Of a stretch of DNA of 12,715 bases, positions 5,577 to 12,298 are shown piece by piece. The notes below the pieces were generated by a model. It had not been told where the DNA came from. It did no database searches and worked only from the letters and a program-made list of their open reading frames with translations. The DNA is from Solirubrobacterales bacterium (lineage in GTDB: Bacteria > Actinomycetota > Thermoleophilia > Solirubrobacterales > Solirubrobacteraceae): NCBI GenBank assembly GCA_027314825.1, contig DAHVAB010000033.1:300-13014 (forward strand), given 5' to 3'. Position 1 is the stretch's first letter. The number at the start of each line of letters is the position of its first letter. The translations under genes were made by a program, and so were the position numbers.

Positions 5577-7421
5577 TCAGCCTCCGTGGAGTCCGAGCAC
5601 CAGGTGCAGTCGGGTGATGCCGCCGCCGAGCTCCTGCCAGCCGCCCGCCAGGGTCCCGAGCGAGCGCAGCGACGGGATGACCGTCGAGAGCCCCTGGCTT
5701 TCTGAGAGGCCGAGCCCTTCGAGCAGGGCGATCATGTTCGGGAAGCTGAGAACGAGCGCCGGCTTGGCCCCGCCGAGCGTGGAGAGCGCGGACTTGTAGG
5801 TGGGCGAGCTCGACAGTTCGCTGCTCGAGGAGAGTGCGGCTTCGGCCGAGGCCGGTCCCAGCCCGATCACGAACCGGTTGGAGCCGGCGGCGATGTCGAG
5901 CGTGATCGGCAGGCCGGCGTTGACCGCGATCGCTGCTTCCGCCCCCGCGACGGTGGCTGGCCTCACGCTGGCGCCGGCCGCCGTGAGCGCGGCGCCGAGC
6001 TGGGAGACGGCGGCGCGCGAGCGGGCCGGGGAGCTCGATTCGATGACGAGGCCGGCCTGGATGTTGAGCAGGCCGCTGCCGGCGGCGAAGATGCCGGCCG
6101 GGCCGGCCCAGCCGGAGAAGATGCGGCCGAGCGCGCTCGAGTGCGCGCTCAGGTGCGCCAGCAGCGTTCCCAGCTGCGCTCCGCCCAGCCCCTGTGGCAG
6201 CACGCCGCCGGCCAGGGCGAGCACGCCGCCGAGGGTCTTCACGTAGGCGGCCAGCCGCGGTTGGGTCTGGCCGATCGCCGCGGCCAGCCAGGAGTCGCCG
6301 GGAAGTGTGGTGAGCAGCTTGGCAGCCGCTGCCGTGGACGTCTTCGCCTCCGATTCGGCGTTCGCCGACCCGGCGAGCGTGTCGGCGTCGAGCGTGAGCT
6401 GATGGGCTTCGGGGACCAGCGAGATCAGCGCCTGATGAGGTTCGCCGGGCAGCAGGCCCATCAGCGCGCCAGCGCCCCCGCCGTTGCCGCCGTTGCCGGT
6501 CGCGCCGGACCTGCCGGTCGCTGCGGCGTTCAGGTAGACGCTCAGAATCGATTCGGAGGATGACGGCGCCTTGGCGGCGAGCTTCGCGTACGGTCCGGAG
6601 CTGGCGCCCGCCAGCGACGGTCCGCCGAGGTGGGTGTCGATCACGCTGCGCATCGCCGGCTCGCTGCCGATCACCACGAGCTTGCCGACGATTCCCTCGG
6701 CCTGCATCTGGGAGTTGACCTGGTAGTGCACGCCCCGGTAGGAGATTTCGTGGGCGCCCTGCTCGTGGGCGAGGTGGGAGAGGAAGGAGCGCGCCGCGGA
6801 GAGATCGGTCGTGTCGAGCACCATCGCGCCTTCCGGGGAGCCGGCCAGCAGGCCCGCGGCGCCTTCGCCCAACAGCGCTTGCGCGGAGATGCCTTTGGAG
6901 GTCGAGGAGGCTTTGGACAGGCTCTTGCCGAGCGATTCGGCGCCCTTGGATGCCTGTTCGAGGGACGTCGAGAAGATGCCGATCCGCGGCCCCAGCCATG
7001 GCTTCACTTCGCGGTCGTAGTTGACGTGGCCGAACCTGCCGTCGCCTTCCAGCGCCTTCACCAGAGCGCCGAACGGATCCTTCATGTGAGTGAGGGCCTT
7101 GGCGTCGGCGACGGTGTTCTGCTTCAGGGAGCCTTCGGGGGTCACGAGCGCGCCGACGTACAGCGGCGCGGAGGCCGGCACCGCGGTGGCCGGATCTGCG
7201 GCGGTGCCTGTGCTCTGCGAGGAGCCGCAGGCGGAAATCGCGACGGCGCTGACGAGCGCGAGGACGGGGACTGCGCCTCGGCGGCCGATCCCGCCCGGGG
7301 CGGGCTGGCGGCCCGTCGCCCCTGCTGCGCCTCGGCGGCGGATAGCGGCGCCGGCGACGGCGAGGACTCGGGCGGCGATCCTGCCGGCGCCCCTCCGGCG
7401 GCTGGTCTCGTTGACGGGCAC
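5577..7421 (-). CDS. DUF3352-like secreted lipoprotein
   Basis: The protein has 614 aa. GTG start at 7419-7421, with AAAGGAG about 6 nt upstream on the minus strand, supports this start. Residues about 51-64 are a hydrophobic signal (VPVLALVSAVAISA) ending in a lipobox ISAC with the lipidated Cys at 65. An unusually long basic N-terminal region of about 50 residues (many Arg) precedes it. The mature part starts with a Ser/Thr/Ala linker, then PASAPLYVGALVTPEG, WLGPRIGIF, repeated SLEQASKG-like helices and a Gly-rich loop (303-319). It ends with more alpha/beta segments rich in Ala, Ser and Leu. The overall look matches proteins annotated as DUF3352 in Thermoleophilia and some other phyla, whose function is unknown. 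It is divergent from mraZ and shares the 277-bp intergenic region. I infer an envelope location, but a role in division is only guilt by neighbourhood. Confidence 0.82.
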   Translation of the reverse strand: MPVNETSRRRGAGRIAARVLAVAGAAIRRRGAAGATGRQPAPGGIGRRGAVPVLALVSAVAISACGSSQSTGTAADPATAVPASAPLYVGALVTPEGSLKQNTVADAKALTHMKDPFGALVKALEGDGRFGHVNYDREVKPWLGPRIGIFSTSLEQASKGAESLGKSLSKASSTSKGISAQALLGEGAAGLLAGSPEGAMVLDTTDLSAARSFLSHLAHEQGAHEISYRGVHYQVNSQMQAEGIVGKLVVIGSEPAMRSVIDTHLGGPSLAGASSGPYAKLAAKAPSSSESILSVYLNAAATGRSGATGNGGNGGGAGALMGLLPGEPHQALISLVPEAHQLTLDADTLAGSANAESEAKTSTAAAAKLLTTLPGDSWLAAAIGQTQPRLAAYVKTLGGVLALAGGVLPQGLGGAQLGTLLAHLSAHSSALGRIFSGWAGPAGIFAAGSGLLNIQAGLVIESSSPARSRAAVSQLGAALTAAGASVRPATVAGAEAAIAVNAGLPITLDIAAGSNRFVIGLGPASAEAALSSSSELSSSPTYKSALSTLGGAKPALVLSFPNMIALLEGLGLSESQGLSTVIPSLRSLGTLAGGWQELGGGITRLHLVLGLHGG

Positions 7422-7454
7422 TGCTCTCCTTTCCCCGGGTGCTGGCTGGTCGGG

Positions 7455-7552
7455 AACTTACACGCTCGCACGGGCGTACCGGCGTGGTCGGCCCGCGCGT
7501 GCCAGGCCCATTTGTGCGGATATGCACTTTAGTCGATGCTCCGATCCTGCAA
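7455..7552 (-). promoter_or_regulatory. Candidate promoter elements for the DUF3352-like gene
   Basis: Two minus-strand options are visible. TAAGTT at 7455-7460 would give a leader of about 28 nt carrying the Shine-Dalgarno site, but has no clear -35. TTGCAG (7547-7552) and TAAAGT (7526-7531) form a pair with a short 15-bp spacer. Neither is decisive. Confidence 0.25.
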
Positions 7553-7567
7553 CGCCGTTCCCATGTT

Positions 7568-7614
7568 GTGGGGGGAAATGTGTCCTCTGCGTTGCATTGT
7601 GGGAGAAAGTGGGG
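7568..7614 (+). promoter_or_regulatory. MraZ-box-like GTGGG repeats upstream of mraZ
   Basis: GTGGG occurs at 7568, 7599 and 7609. The last two are exactly 10 bp apart and the first is 31 bp from the second, so all lie close to one DNA face. MraZ is known to bind repeated TGGGN-type motifs with about 10-bp spacing in its own promoter. Two of the boxes lie inside the -35/-10 spacer of the predicted mraZ promoter, which is the right place for autorepression. Confidence 0.65.
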
Positions 7615-7620
7615 TAAGTT
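7592..7620 (+). promoter_or_regulatory. Predicted sigma-70-type promoter of the mraZ (dcw) operon
   Basis: TTGCAT (7592-7597) and TAAGTT (7615-7620) are separated by the ideal 17 bp. TAAGTT fits the actinobacterial TAnnnT -10 pattern. Transcription would start near 7627 and give a leader of about 72 nt. Confidence 0.6.
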
Positions 7621-7629
7621 GGTTCTAAC

Positions 7630-7672
7630 GAGCCGGGGTGGAGGGGTTCCTCCCACTCCTCCTCCCCGGCTC
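7630..7672 (+). promoter_or_regulatory. Strong leader hairpin upstream of mraZ
   Basis: Arms 7630-7644 and 7658-7672 pair over 15 positions with a single T/T mismatch (7639/7663), leaving a 13-nt loop. The stem would begin about 3 nt from the predicted transcript start. No T-run follows. The 26 nt between hairpin and ATG have no Shine-Dalgarno sequence. It could protect the 5' end of the mRNA, act in attenuation or affect translation. Confidence 0.6.
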
Positions 7673-7698
7673 ACAGCACACCTCCAGCAACCGATTCC

Positions 7699-8139
7699 AT
7701 GGCCTTTCGCGGGACCTTCGATCACACACTCGATGCGAAGAGCCGTCTCACGGTTCCCGCCCGCTACCGGGCGGTGCTCGCGAACGGCGTCGTGCTCGCG
7801 ATGCCGGTCGACCAGAAGCCGTGCGTGGGCGTCTGGCTGCCGGAGGCATACGAGAGCTACACCGCGAGGGCGCTCGCCGACCTGCCGCCGCTCTCCTCGA
7901 GGCTGGCCGAGCTGGAGCGATTCTTCTACGGCAGCTCCCAGGACGCCGATCTCGACGCGGCCGGGCGGATCATGATCCCGAGCTTCCTCGCCGAGTACGC
8001 CTCGTTGCAGCGTGAGGTCGTGGTGGTCGGGACCGGGGAGCGCCTCGAGCTTTGGGAGCGCAGCAGATGGGCGGAGCACAGACAGGCGCTGCTCGACGGC
8101 GTCGCGGAGATCACGGCTCGTGTCGACGATCCTGCTTGA
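7699..8139 (+). CDS. mraZ: Transcriptional regulator MraZ
   Basis: MraZ is the nucleoid-associated, ring-forming regulator that opens the dcw cluster and usually represses it. At 146 aa it has the normal family length. It is made of two SpoVT/AbrB-like half-domains. The first starts at the N-terminus (FRGTFDHTLDAKSRLTVPARYR, residues 3-24 overall). Its D-x-x-G-R motif reads DAKSR, with Ser15 in place of Gly. The second is DAAGRIMIP (86-94), with the full motif. The start at ATG 7699 gives the expected MAFRGTF beginning, although no Shine-Dalgarno is visible. The gene is followed at once by rsmH. Expression is likely autoregulated through the GTGGG boxes at 7568-7614. Identification is firm. 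Confidence 0.95.
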   Translation: MAFRGTFDHTLDAKSRLTVPARYRAVLANGVVLAMPVDQKPCVGVWLPEAYESYTARALADLPPLSSRLAELERFFYGSSQDADLDAAGRIMIPSFLAEYASLQREVVVVGTGERLELWERSRWAEHRQALLDGVAEITARVDDPA

Positions 8140-8140
8140 G

Positions 8141-9226
8141 ATGACGGGCAAGAGGCGCTCCCACGGTGCGCATGGCTCCGGCCGGCAGGGGCGCCGCGCG
8201 CCCCGCCAGGCTCCCGAGGCCGCTGCGGCGGTGCGCAGACGGGGCGGCTCACGGCACGAGGGGCACGTGCCGGTGCTCGCCGCCGAGCTCACGCGGCTCC
8301 TGGACATCCAGCCGGGCGGCACCGTGGTCGACTGCACCTTCGGCGGCGGAGGTCACGCGCGGATGGTCGCCGAGCGACTCGGCCCGGGAGGGACGCTGAT
8401 CGCGATCGACCGTGATCCGCTGGCCGAGCGTCGCTTCCTGGCTCTGGCTGAGGAGATCTCCTGCGGGGTGCGCTTCATCAGGGGCGGCTATGCCGAGTCG
8501 CTGCAGCTGCTCGCCGACGAGCGCCTGCAGGCCGACGCCATCTACTTCGACCTCGGCATGTCCTCGATGCAGGTCGACACGCGCGAGCGTGGCTTCTCGT
8601 ACTCCTATGAGGCGCCGCTCGACATGCGGATGGACCCGAGTCAGCCCCTCAGTGCGCGGGAGGTCGTGGCCGAGTGGGACCAGCGGCGCCTGGGAGGCGC
8701 GCTGCGCGAGCTGGGCGAGGAGCGCCACGCCGCCGCGATCGCGCGCGAGATCGTCCGCCGACGGGAGACCGAGCCGATCGAGACGACCCTGCAGCTCGTC
8801 GATGCGATCAACTCGGCGATCCCGGCTCCGGCGCGGTTCGCCGGCGGCCACCCGGCCAAGCGCGTCTTCCAAGCGTTGAGGATCGCGGTCAACGACGAGC
8901 TCGGACAGCTGGAGCGGGGGTTGCCGCTGGCCTGGCGGCTCCTGCGCACGGGCGGGGTGCTCGCCGCGATCTCGTTCCATTCCCTGGAGGACCGGCGCGT
9001 GAAGCGCTTTCTTGCCGATCGCGCTCGTGGCTGCGTGTGTCCGCCGCAGCTGCCCGTGTGCGTCTGCGGGCACGAGCCCGAGGGCAGCCTCATCACCCGC
9101 CGGGCCGTCGTTCCCGGTGCCGAGGAGGTGGCGCGCAACCCGCGGGCGGCATCGGCGCGGCTGCGCGCCGCAAGGAAGCTCGCAGAGATCTCGGAGGTCT
9201 CCTCCGTGATGGGGAGGGCAGCATGA
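8141..9226 (+). CDS. rsmH: 16S rRNA (cytosine1402-N4)-methyltransferase RsmH (MraW)
   Basis: RsmH transfers a methyl group from SAM to N4 of C1402 in the ribosomal P site. Family motifs appear in order, numbered from ATG 8141. GHVPVL is at 41-46 and the SAM-binding DCTFGGGGH at 64-72. DLGMSSMQ is at 137-144 and GFSY/PLDMRMD at 151-165. Further on come HPAKRVFQALRIAVNDEL, ISFHSLEDRRVKRF and the late Cys cluster GCVCPPQLPVCVC. At 361 aa it is longer than the usual 310-320. The excess is a basic N-terminal extension of about 40 residues before GHVPVL. ATG 8141 lies just after the mraZ stop; a GTG at 8120, overlapping mraZ, is an alternative with a GGAG about 10 nt upstream. The stop overlaps the next start as ATGA (9223-9226). 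Function is certain, the exact start is not. Confidence 0.93.
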   Translation: MTGKRRSHGAHGSGRQGRRAPRQAPEAAAAVRRRGGSRHEGHVPVLAAELTRLLDIQPGGTVVDCTFGGGGHARMVAERLGPGGTLIAIDRDPLAERRFLALAEEISCGVRFIRGGYAESLQLLADERLQADAIYFDLGMSSMQVDTRERGFSYSYEAPLDMRMDPSQPLSAREVVAEWDQRRLGGALRELGEERHAAAIAREIVRRRETEPIETTLQLVDAINSAIPAPARFAGGHPAKRVFQALRIAVNDELGQLERGLPLAWRLLRTGGVLAAISFHSLEDRRVKRFLADRARGCVCPPQLPVCVCGHEPEGSLITRRAVVPGAEEVARNPRAASARLRAARKLAEISEVSSVMGRAA

Positions 9227-9378
9227 GCCGCGGCGCGCGTGCGCGGCTGCGCGCGACCGGGCAGCACGCGGAGACCTCGAACGGGAAGCACGCGCAGACC
9301 TCGACCGGGAAGCACGCGCAGACCTCGAACGGGAAGCACGCGCAGACCTCGACCCGGCTCGCGCGGGAGGCGGCATGA
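9223..9378 (+). CDS. Small 51-aa ORF of 8-residue repeats between rsmH and ftsL
   Basis: I do not recognise any family. The ORF begins with ATG inside an ATGA overlap with the rsmH stop, preceded by GGGGAGGG 4 nt upstream. It ends in a second ATGA overlap with the ftsL-like start. The N-terminus is basic (MSRGARARLRATGQ). The rest is built of HA(E/Q)TS(N/T)GK units, followed by a basic tail (RLAREAA). It has no hydrophobic segment and no Cys. Position, ribosome-binding site and overlaps at both ends argue for translation, at least as a coupling peptide that brings ribosomes to ftsL. The repeat content and small size leave open that it is a slippage-expanded linker with no function of its own. 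Confidence 0.55.
   Translation: MSRGARARLRATGQHAETSNGKHAQTSTGKHAQTSNGKHAQTSTRLAREAA
9264..9359 (+). repeat. 24-bp tandem repeat, four copies, inside the small ORF
   Basis: Units start at 9264, 9288, 9312 and 9336, each beginning GCACGCG and encoding HA(E/Q)TS(N/T)GK; the last unit diverges at its 3' end. The Asn and Thr codons (AAC, ACC) alternate from unit to unit, which suggests a 48-bp duplication of a two-unit block. The period keeps the reading frame. Confidence 0.9.
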
Positions 9379-10544
9379 GCCCGCCCGCATCGGCTGCGGC
9401 GCGCGCGGCGTCGGCCGAGCCTCTGATCGATCCCCGCCGGCACGGGAGCCCGGCTCCCGCCCGCCGGCGCTCCGGCCCCGGGCCGGCCCCTGGCCGGGTG
9501 CGTCGGTGGTCGGGTCCGGCAGGCGCTGCGGCCGCGCCCGCGCCCGCCCCGGGCACCGCCTCTCCCCGCCCCCGCCCGCGCCCTGCCGCGCGCCCGTCGC
9601 GGCGCCGAGCAGGCTCTGCGCAGGCGCCGAGCCTGCCCCGCGTCGGGGTTGGCCAGATCTCACTGCGCCTGCCCGCGCCGCGTCGCCTGCTCGGCCGGCT
9701 CGTGCATGGCAGGGCGTGGATCGGGCTGCTCGCCTTCGCGCTGATCGGCGTGGTCACGATGCAGCTGTTGCTGCTGCGCCTGAACACCCAGATCGGGCAC
9801 GATCTGCAGCGCGCGGCCACCCTGCAGCGGGAAGATGCGACGGACAGCATCCAGGTCTCCGAAGAGGGCGCGCCGGAAGCGATTGAAGCGCAGGCGCGCG
9901 CCGCCGGGATGCTCCCGCTGATGCCGGGCGGGCTGCACTTCCTCGCGGCGGGCAACGGGCAGGCGGCACGCCAGGCCGCCCGCGAGCTGCGCTCCTACAC
10001 GGTCTCCAGCCCGGCGACGGGAGCCGGCGCCGCCGCGACGGCGACCCTGGGCCAGCAGACGCGCGGGGCCGAAGCCGGGTACACCACGCTGTCCGGCGGC
10101 GAAACCTCGATTACGGCGGCGGGCGAAACGGGGCAGCCGGGTGGGGAAGGCTCCGAAAGCGGCGCCTCCGGAGCACAAGCGCCGCCGGCCGAAGGCGCGT
10201 CCGGCTCGGCGAACGCAGAAGCCCCGCCGGCCGAAGGCGCGTCCGGCTCGGCGAACGGAGAAGCGGCGGCGGGTGAAGGCTCCTCGGGCGCAGGTGCAGC
10301 CGCGGGCGCTGGCGCCGGCACCGGCGAAGCGGCGGGTGAAGCGGCAGCAGGCGAAGGCTCGTCCGCCGCGGGCGGCGGCGAATCGGGTGCCACTGCGCCG
10401 GCGGCGGAATCGGGGGCGGCGCAAGCCGGTGGCGCGGCCGGCGCGAGCCTTGGCGGCGGCGGAGCGCAGGGGCCCGGACAGGCGCCCACCGGAGAACCGG
10501 CGAGCGTCGGTGCGGCCGGTGGCGTGCAGGCCACCGGAGGCTAG
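9375..10544 (+). CDS. ftsL: FtsL-like cell division protein with long low-complexity extensions
   Basis: Bitopic divisome protein expected to form a complex with FtsQ and DivIC/FtsB and help activate FtsWI. The core spans about 113-192. A transmembrane helix (WIGLLAFALIGVVTMQLLLL, 115-134) leads into LNTQIGHDLQ, a short coiled coil. The FtsL hallmark IEAQARAAGM (170-179) follows, ending with MPGGLHFL. The roughly 110-residue cytoplasmic N-terminus is Pro/Arg/Ala-rich and basic. After residue 210 comes about 180 residues of Ala/Gly/Ser/Glu/Pro low-complexity sequence outside the membrane. It includes a 14-residue duplication (PPAEGASGSAN, 42-bp period at 10182 and 10224). At 389 aa the protein is about three times a normal FtsL. 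The start ATG overlaps the small ORF's stop, with GGGAGG 4 nt upstream. Placement between rsmH and ftsI supports the call. Confidence 0.82.
   Translation: MSPPASAAARAASAEPLIDPRRHGSPAPARRRSGPGPAPGRVRRWSGPAGAAAAPAPAPGTASPRPRPRPAARPSRRRAGSAQAPSLPRVGVGQISLRLPAPRRLLGRLVHGRAWIGLLAFALIGVVTMQLLLLRLNTQIGHDLQRAATLQREDATDSIQVSEEGAPEAIEAQARAAGMLPLMPGGLHFLAAGNGQAARQAARELRSYTVSSPATGAGAAATATLGQQTRGAEAGYTTLSGGETSITAAGETGQPGGEGSESGASGAQAPPAEGASGSANAEAPPAEGASGSANGEAAAGEGSSGAGAAAGAGAGTGEAAGEAAAGEGSSAAGGGESGATAPAAESGAAQAGGAAGASLGGGGAQGPGQAPTGEPASVGAAGGVQATGG
10182..10258 (+). repeat. 42-bp in-frame duplication in the FtsL tail
   Basis: CCGCCGGCC starts at 10182 and again at 10224, followed in both by sequence encoding AEGASGSAN. 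The duplication lies in the Ala/Gly-rich tail and shows that the tail grew at least partly by tandem duplication. Confidence 0.8.
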
Positions 10545-10550
10545 CGGCCG

Positions 10551-12236
10551 GTGGGGATCCTCCAGCGCCGCATCGGGGTCCTGTTCGCTCTGTTTCTGGG
10601 GCTGCTCGCGCTCGGCGGGCTACGGGCGCTCTACCTTGGAACGGTCCGCAGCGGCGCGCTGGAACAGGCGGCGCAGACCGAGCACCAGACCGTCGAAGAA
10701 CTGCCCGCACCGCGGGGGACGGTCACCGATCGGGGCGGCGTGGTGCTCGCTGTCTCCGAGCCCGCGGATGAGATCAGCGCCGACCCCTATCTGATCAAGG
10801 ACCCGCTCGCCACCGCGCAGAAGCTGGCCCCGCTGCTCGGCGAATCGAGCTCGGCTGTGCTCACCAAGCTGAGCGAGCACACCGGCTACGTCCCGCTCGC
10901 GCAGGCTCTGCCCGCCAAGCGCGCCGAACAGGTCGCGCAGCTGACGCTCGGGGGAGAACCGATCGCGGGACTCGAAGAGAAGCCGGTGATGCGCCGCGTC
11001 TATCCGCGCGGGACGTTGGCCGCCCAGGTGCTGGGCGGCGTGAACGCGCAGGGCAACGGCTTCGCGGGGATCGAATACTCGGAGAACAAGGTTCTGCGCG
11101 GGGTGAGCGGTCAGCGCACCGTGATCAGCGACGCGCGCGGGCAGCCGATCTCGATCACCAACGACAGGCAGGAGCGGCCGGGCGCATCGGTCTCGCTCAC
11201 GATCGACGCGGCGATCCAGCACCGAGCCGAACAGGTGCTCGGCGCGGTTGGCAAGGATTTCAGCCCGAAGACCGCGAGCGCGATCGTGATGGACCCGCGG
11301 ACCGGGGCCGTGCTCGCGATGGCCAACTGGCCCCAGGTGAACGCCAACGATGTGGCACAGGCGCTCAGCGAATCTCCGACGGCGCTCGAGAACCATGCGG
11401 TCAGCTTCGATTACGAACCGGGCTCCACGTTCAAGATCGTGACCTTCTCCGGGAGCGTCCAGGATGGTGTGATTACGCCGGAAAGCATCTTCAGCGTGCC
11501 GGACAAGATCGAACTCGGCGGACGGATCATCCACGATGACGCGCCGCATCCGCTGGAGGCGCTGAGCGCCTCCCAGATTCTTGCGCGCTCCAGCAATGTG
11601 GGCACCATCAAAATCGCGCTCAGGCTTGGCCCGGAACGGTTCAACGGCTGGCTGCACAAGTTCGGGTTCGGCAAGCCGACCGGGATCGAACTGCCCGGCG
11701 AGGAATCGGGAGCGGTGCTCAGTCCGTCCGAATACTCGGGGTCCTCGATGGGCAACCTGCCGATCGGCCAGGGCGAGATGGTCACGCCGATCCAGCTGGC
11801 CACCGCCTACTCGGCGGTCGCTGACGGCGGCGTCATGCGCCGGCCGCACATCGTCTCCGCCATCGGCGGCAGGCCGGTGGCCCTGCCGGCGGGGCACCGG
11901 ATCATCTCCGAAGCGACCGCGGCGAGGATGCGCACCATGTTCGAGGGGGTGGTCGGTCCGGAAGGCACCGCCAACGGGGTCTCGATCCCCGGCTATCAGC
12001 TTGCGGGCAAGACCGGATCCGCGGAACGGATCAATCCGGGCACGCACGAATACTCCCAGACGCTGTTCAACGCCTCCTTCGTCGGTTTCGCGCCCGCTGC
12101 GCATCCGAAGCTGGTCTGCGTGGTGGTGGTCGACCAGCCACAGAAGGGCTCTGTGTTCGGCGGAACGGTCGCGGCGCCCGCCGTCGCCCAGATCCTCGCC
12201 TTCTCGCTGCCCTTCCTCGGCATCGCCCCGGAATGA
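10551..12236 (+). CDS. ftsI: Septal peptidoglycan transpeptidase FtsI (class B penicillin-binding protein)
   Basis: Transpeptidase that cross-links septal peptidoglycan with FtsW. The protein has 561 aa. GTG start at 10551 has GGAGG 10 nt upstream, 6 nt after the ftsL stop. Residues about 8-27 are the membrane anchor (RIGVLFALFLGLLALGGL). The PBP dimerisation domain begins with RGTVTDRGGVVLA and includes VYPRGTLAAQVLGGV. The catalytic domain has all three penicilloyl-serine motifs: STFK with the nucleophile Ser292, SSN at 347-349, and KTGS from Lys487. The protein ends soon after the catalytic domain, with no PASTA repeats visible. Position between ftsL and murE matches the standard dcw order and favours FtsI over an elongation PBP2. 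Beta-lactams are expected to acylate Ser292 (family knowledge). Confidence 0.94.
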   Translation: MGILQRRIGVLFALFLGLLALGGLRALYLGTVRSGALEQAAQTEHQTVEELPAPRGTVTDRGGVVLAVSEPADEISADPYLIKDPLATAQKLAPLLGESSSAVLTKLSEHTGYVPLAQALPAKRAEQVAQLTLGGEPIAGLEEKPVMRRVYPRGTLAAQVLGGVNAQGNGFAGIEYSENKVLRGVSGQRTVISDARGQPISITNDRQERPGASVSLTIDAAIQHRAEQVLGAVGKDFSPKTASAIVMDPRTGAVLAMANWPQVNANDVAQALSESPTALENHAVSFDYEPGSTFKIVTFSGSVQDGVITPESIFSVPDKIELGGRIIHDDAPHPLEALSASQILARSSNVGTIKIALRLGPERFNGWLHKFGFGKPTGIELPGEESGAVLSPSEYSGSSMGNLPIGQGEMVTPIQLATAYSAVADGGVMRRPHIVSAIGGRPVALPAGHRIISEATAARMRTMFEGVVGPEGTANGVSIPGYQLAGKTGSAERINPGTHEYSQTLFNASFVGFAPAAHPKLVCVVVVDQPQKGSVFGGTVAAPAVAQILAFSLPFLGIAPE

Positions 12237-12256
12237 GATTCGCCTTGGAATGAGCT
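12223..12256. repeat. 17-bp tandem duplication over the ftsI stop codon
   Basis: 12223-12239 and 12240-12256 match at 14 of 17 positions (shared GGAATGAG). The first copy contains the ftsI stop TGA (12234-12236). Confidence 0.7.
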
Positions 12257-12274
12257 TCCGGCGTGGCGACGCCG
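12241..12274 (+). terminator. Overlapping hairpins between ftsI and murE, possible terminator
   Basis: One stem pairs 12241-12244 plus 12247-12250 with 12256-12263 (8 bp, 2-nt bulge, 5-nt loop). A second pairs 12259-12264 with 12269-12274 around GGCG. They share 12259-12263 and so exclude each other. No T-tract follows. They may weaken read-through into murE or reflect GC-rich sequence only. Confidence 0.3.
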
Positions 12275-12284
12275 CGGCGAAAAC

Positions 12285-12290
12285 TAGACT
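12285..12290 (+). promoter_or_regulatory. -10 element (TAGACT) for a probable leaderless murE transcript
   Basis: TAGACT fits the TAnnnT pattern and ends 8 bp before the murE ATG, so transcription would begin at or next to the start codon. No Shine-Dalgarno sequence precedes the ATG, which fits leaderless translation, common in actinobacteria. No clear -35 is visible. Confidence 0.45.
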
Positions 12291-12298
12291 CAGGCGCG

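Noticed and set aside
7514..7527. Imperfect palindrome GTGCGGATATGCAC as an operator
   Set aside because: It is a single site with only partial symmetry and no second copy in the intergenic region.
5410..8337. A 975-codon minus-strand open frame across the 73-bp repeats, the lipoprotein gene and mraZ
   Set aside because: It crosses the tandem repeats, the mraZ promoter and mraZ itself, and its product is Arg-rich low-information sequence. The real gene here is 5577-7421 in another frame.
10620..12104. Minus-strand 494-codon frame opposite ftsI
   Set aside because: It is the antisense shadow of a gene with all three transpeptidase motifs; it has no recognisable domain.
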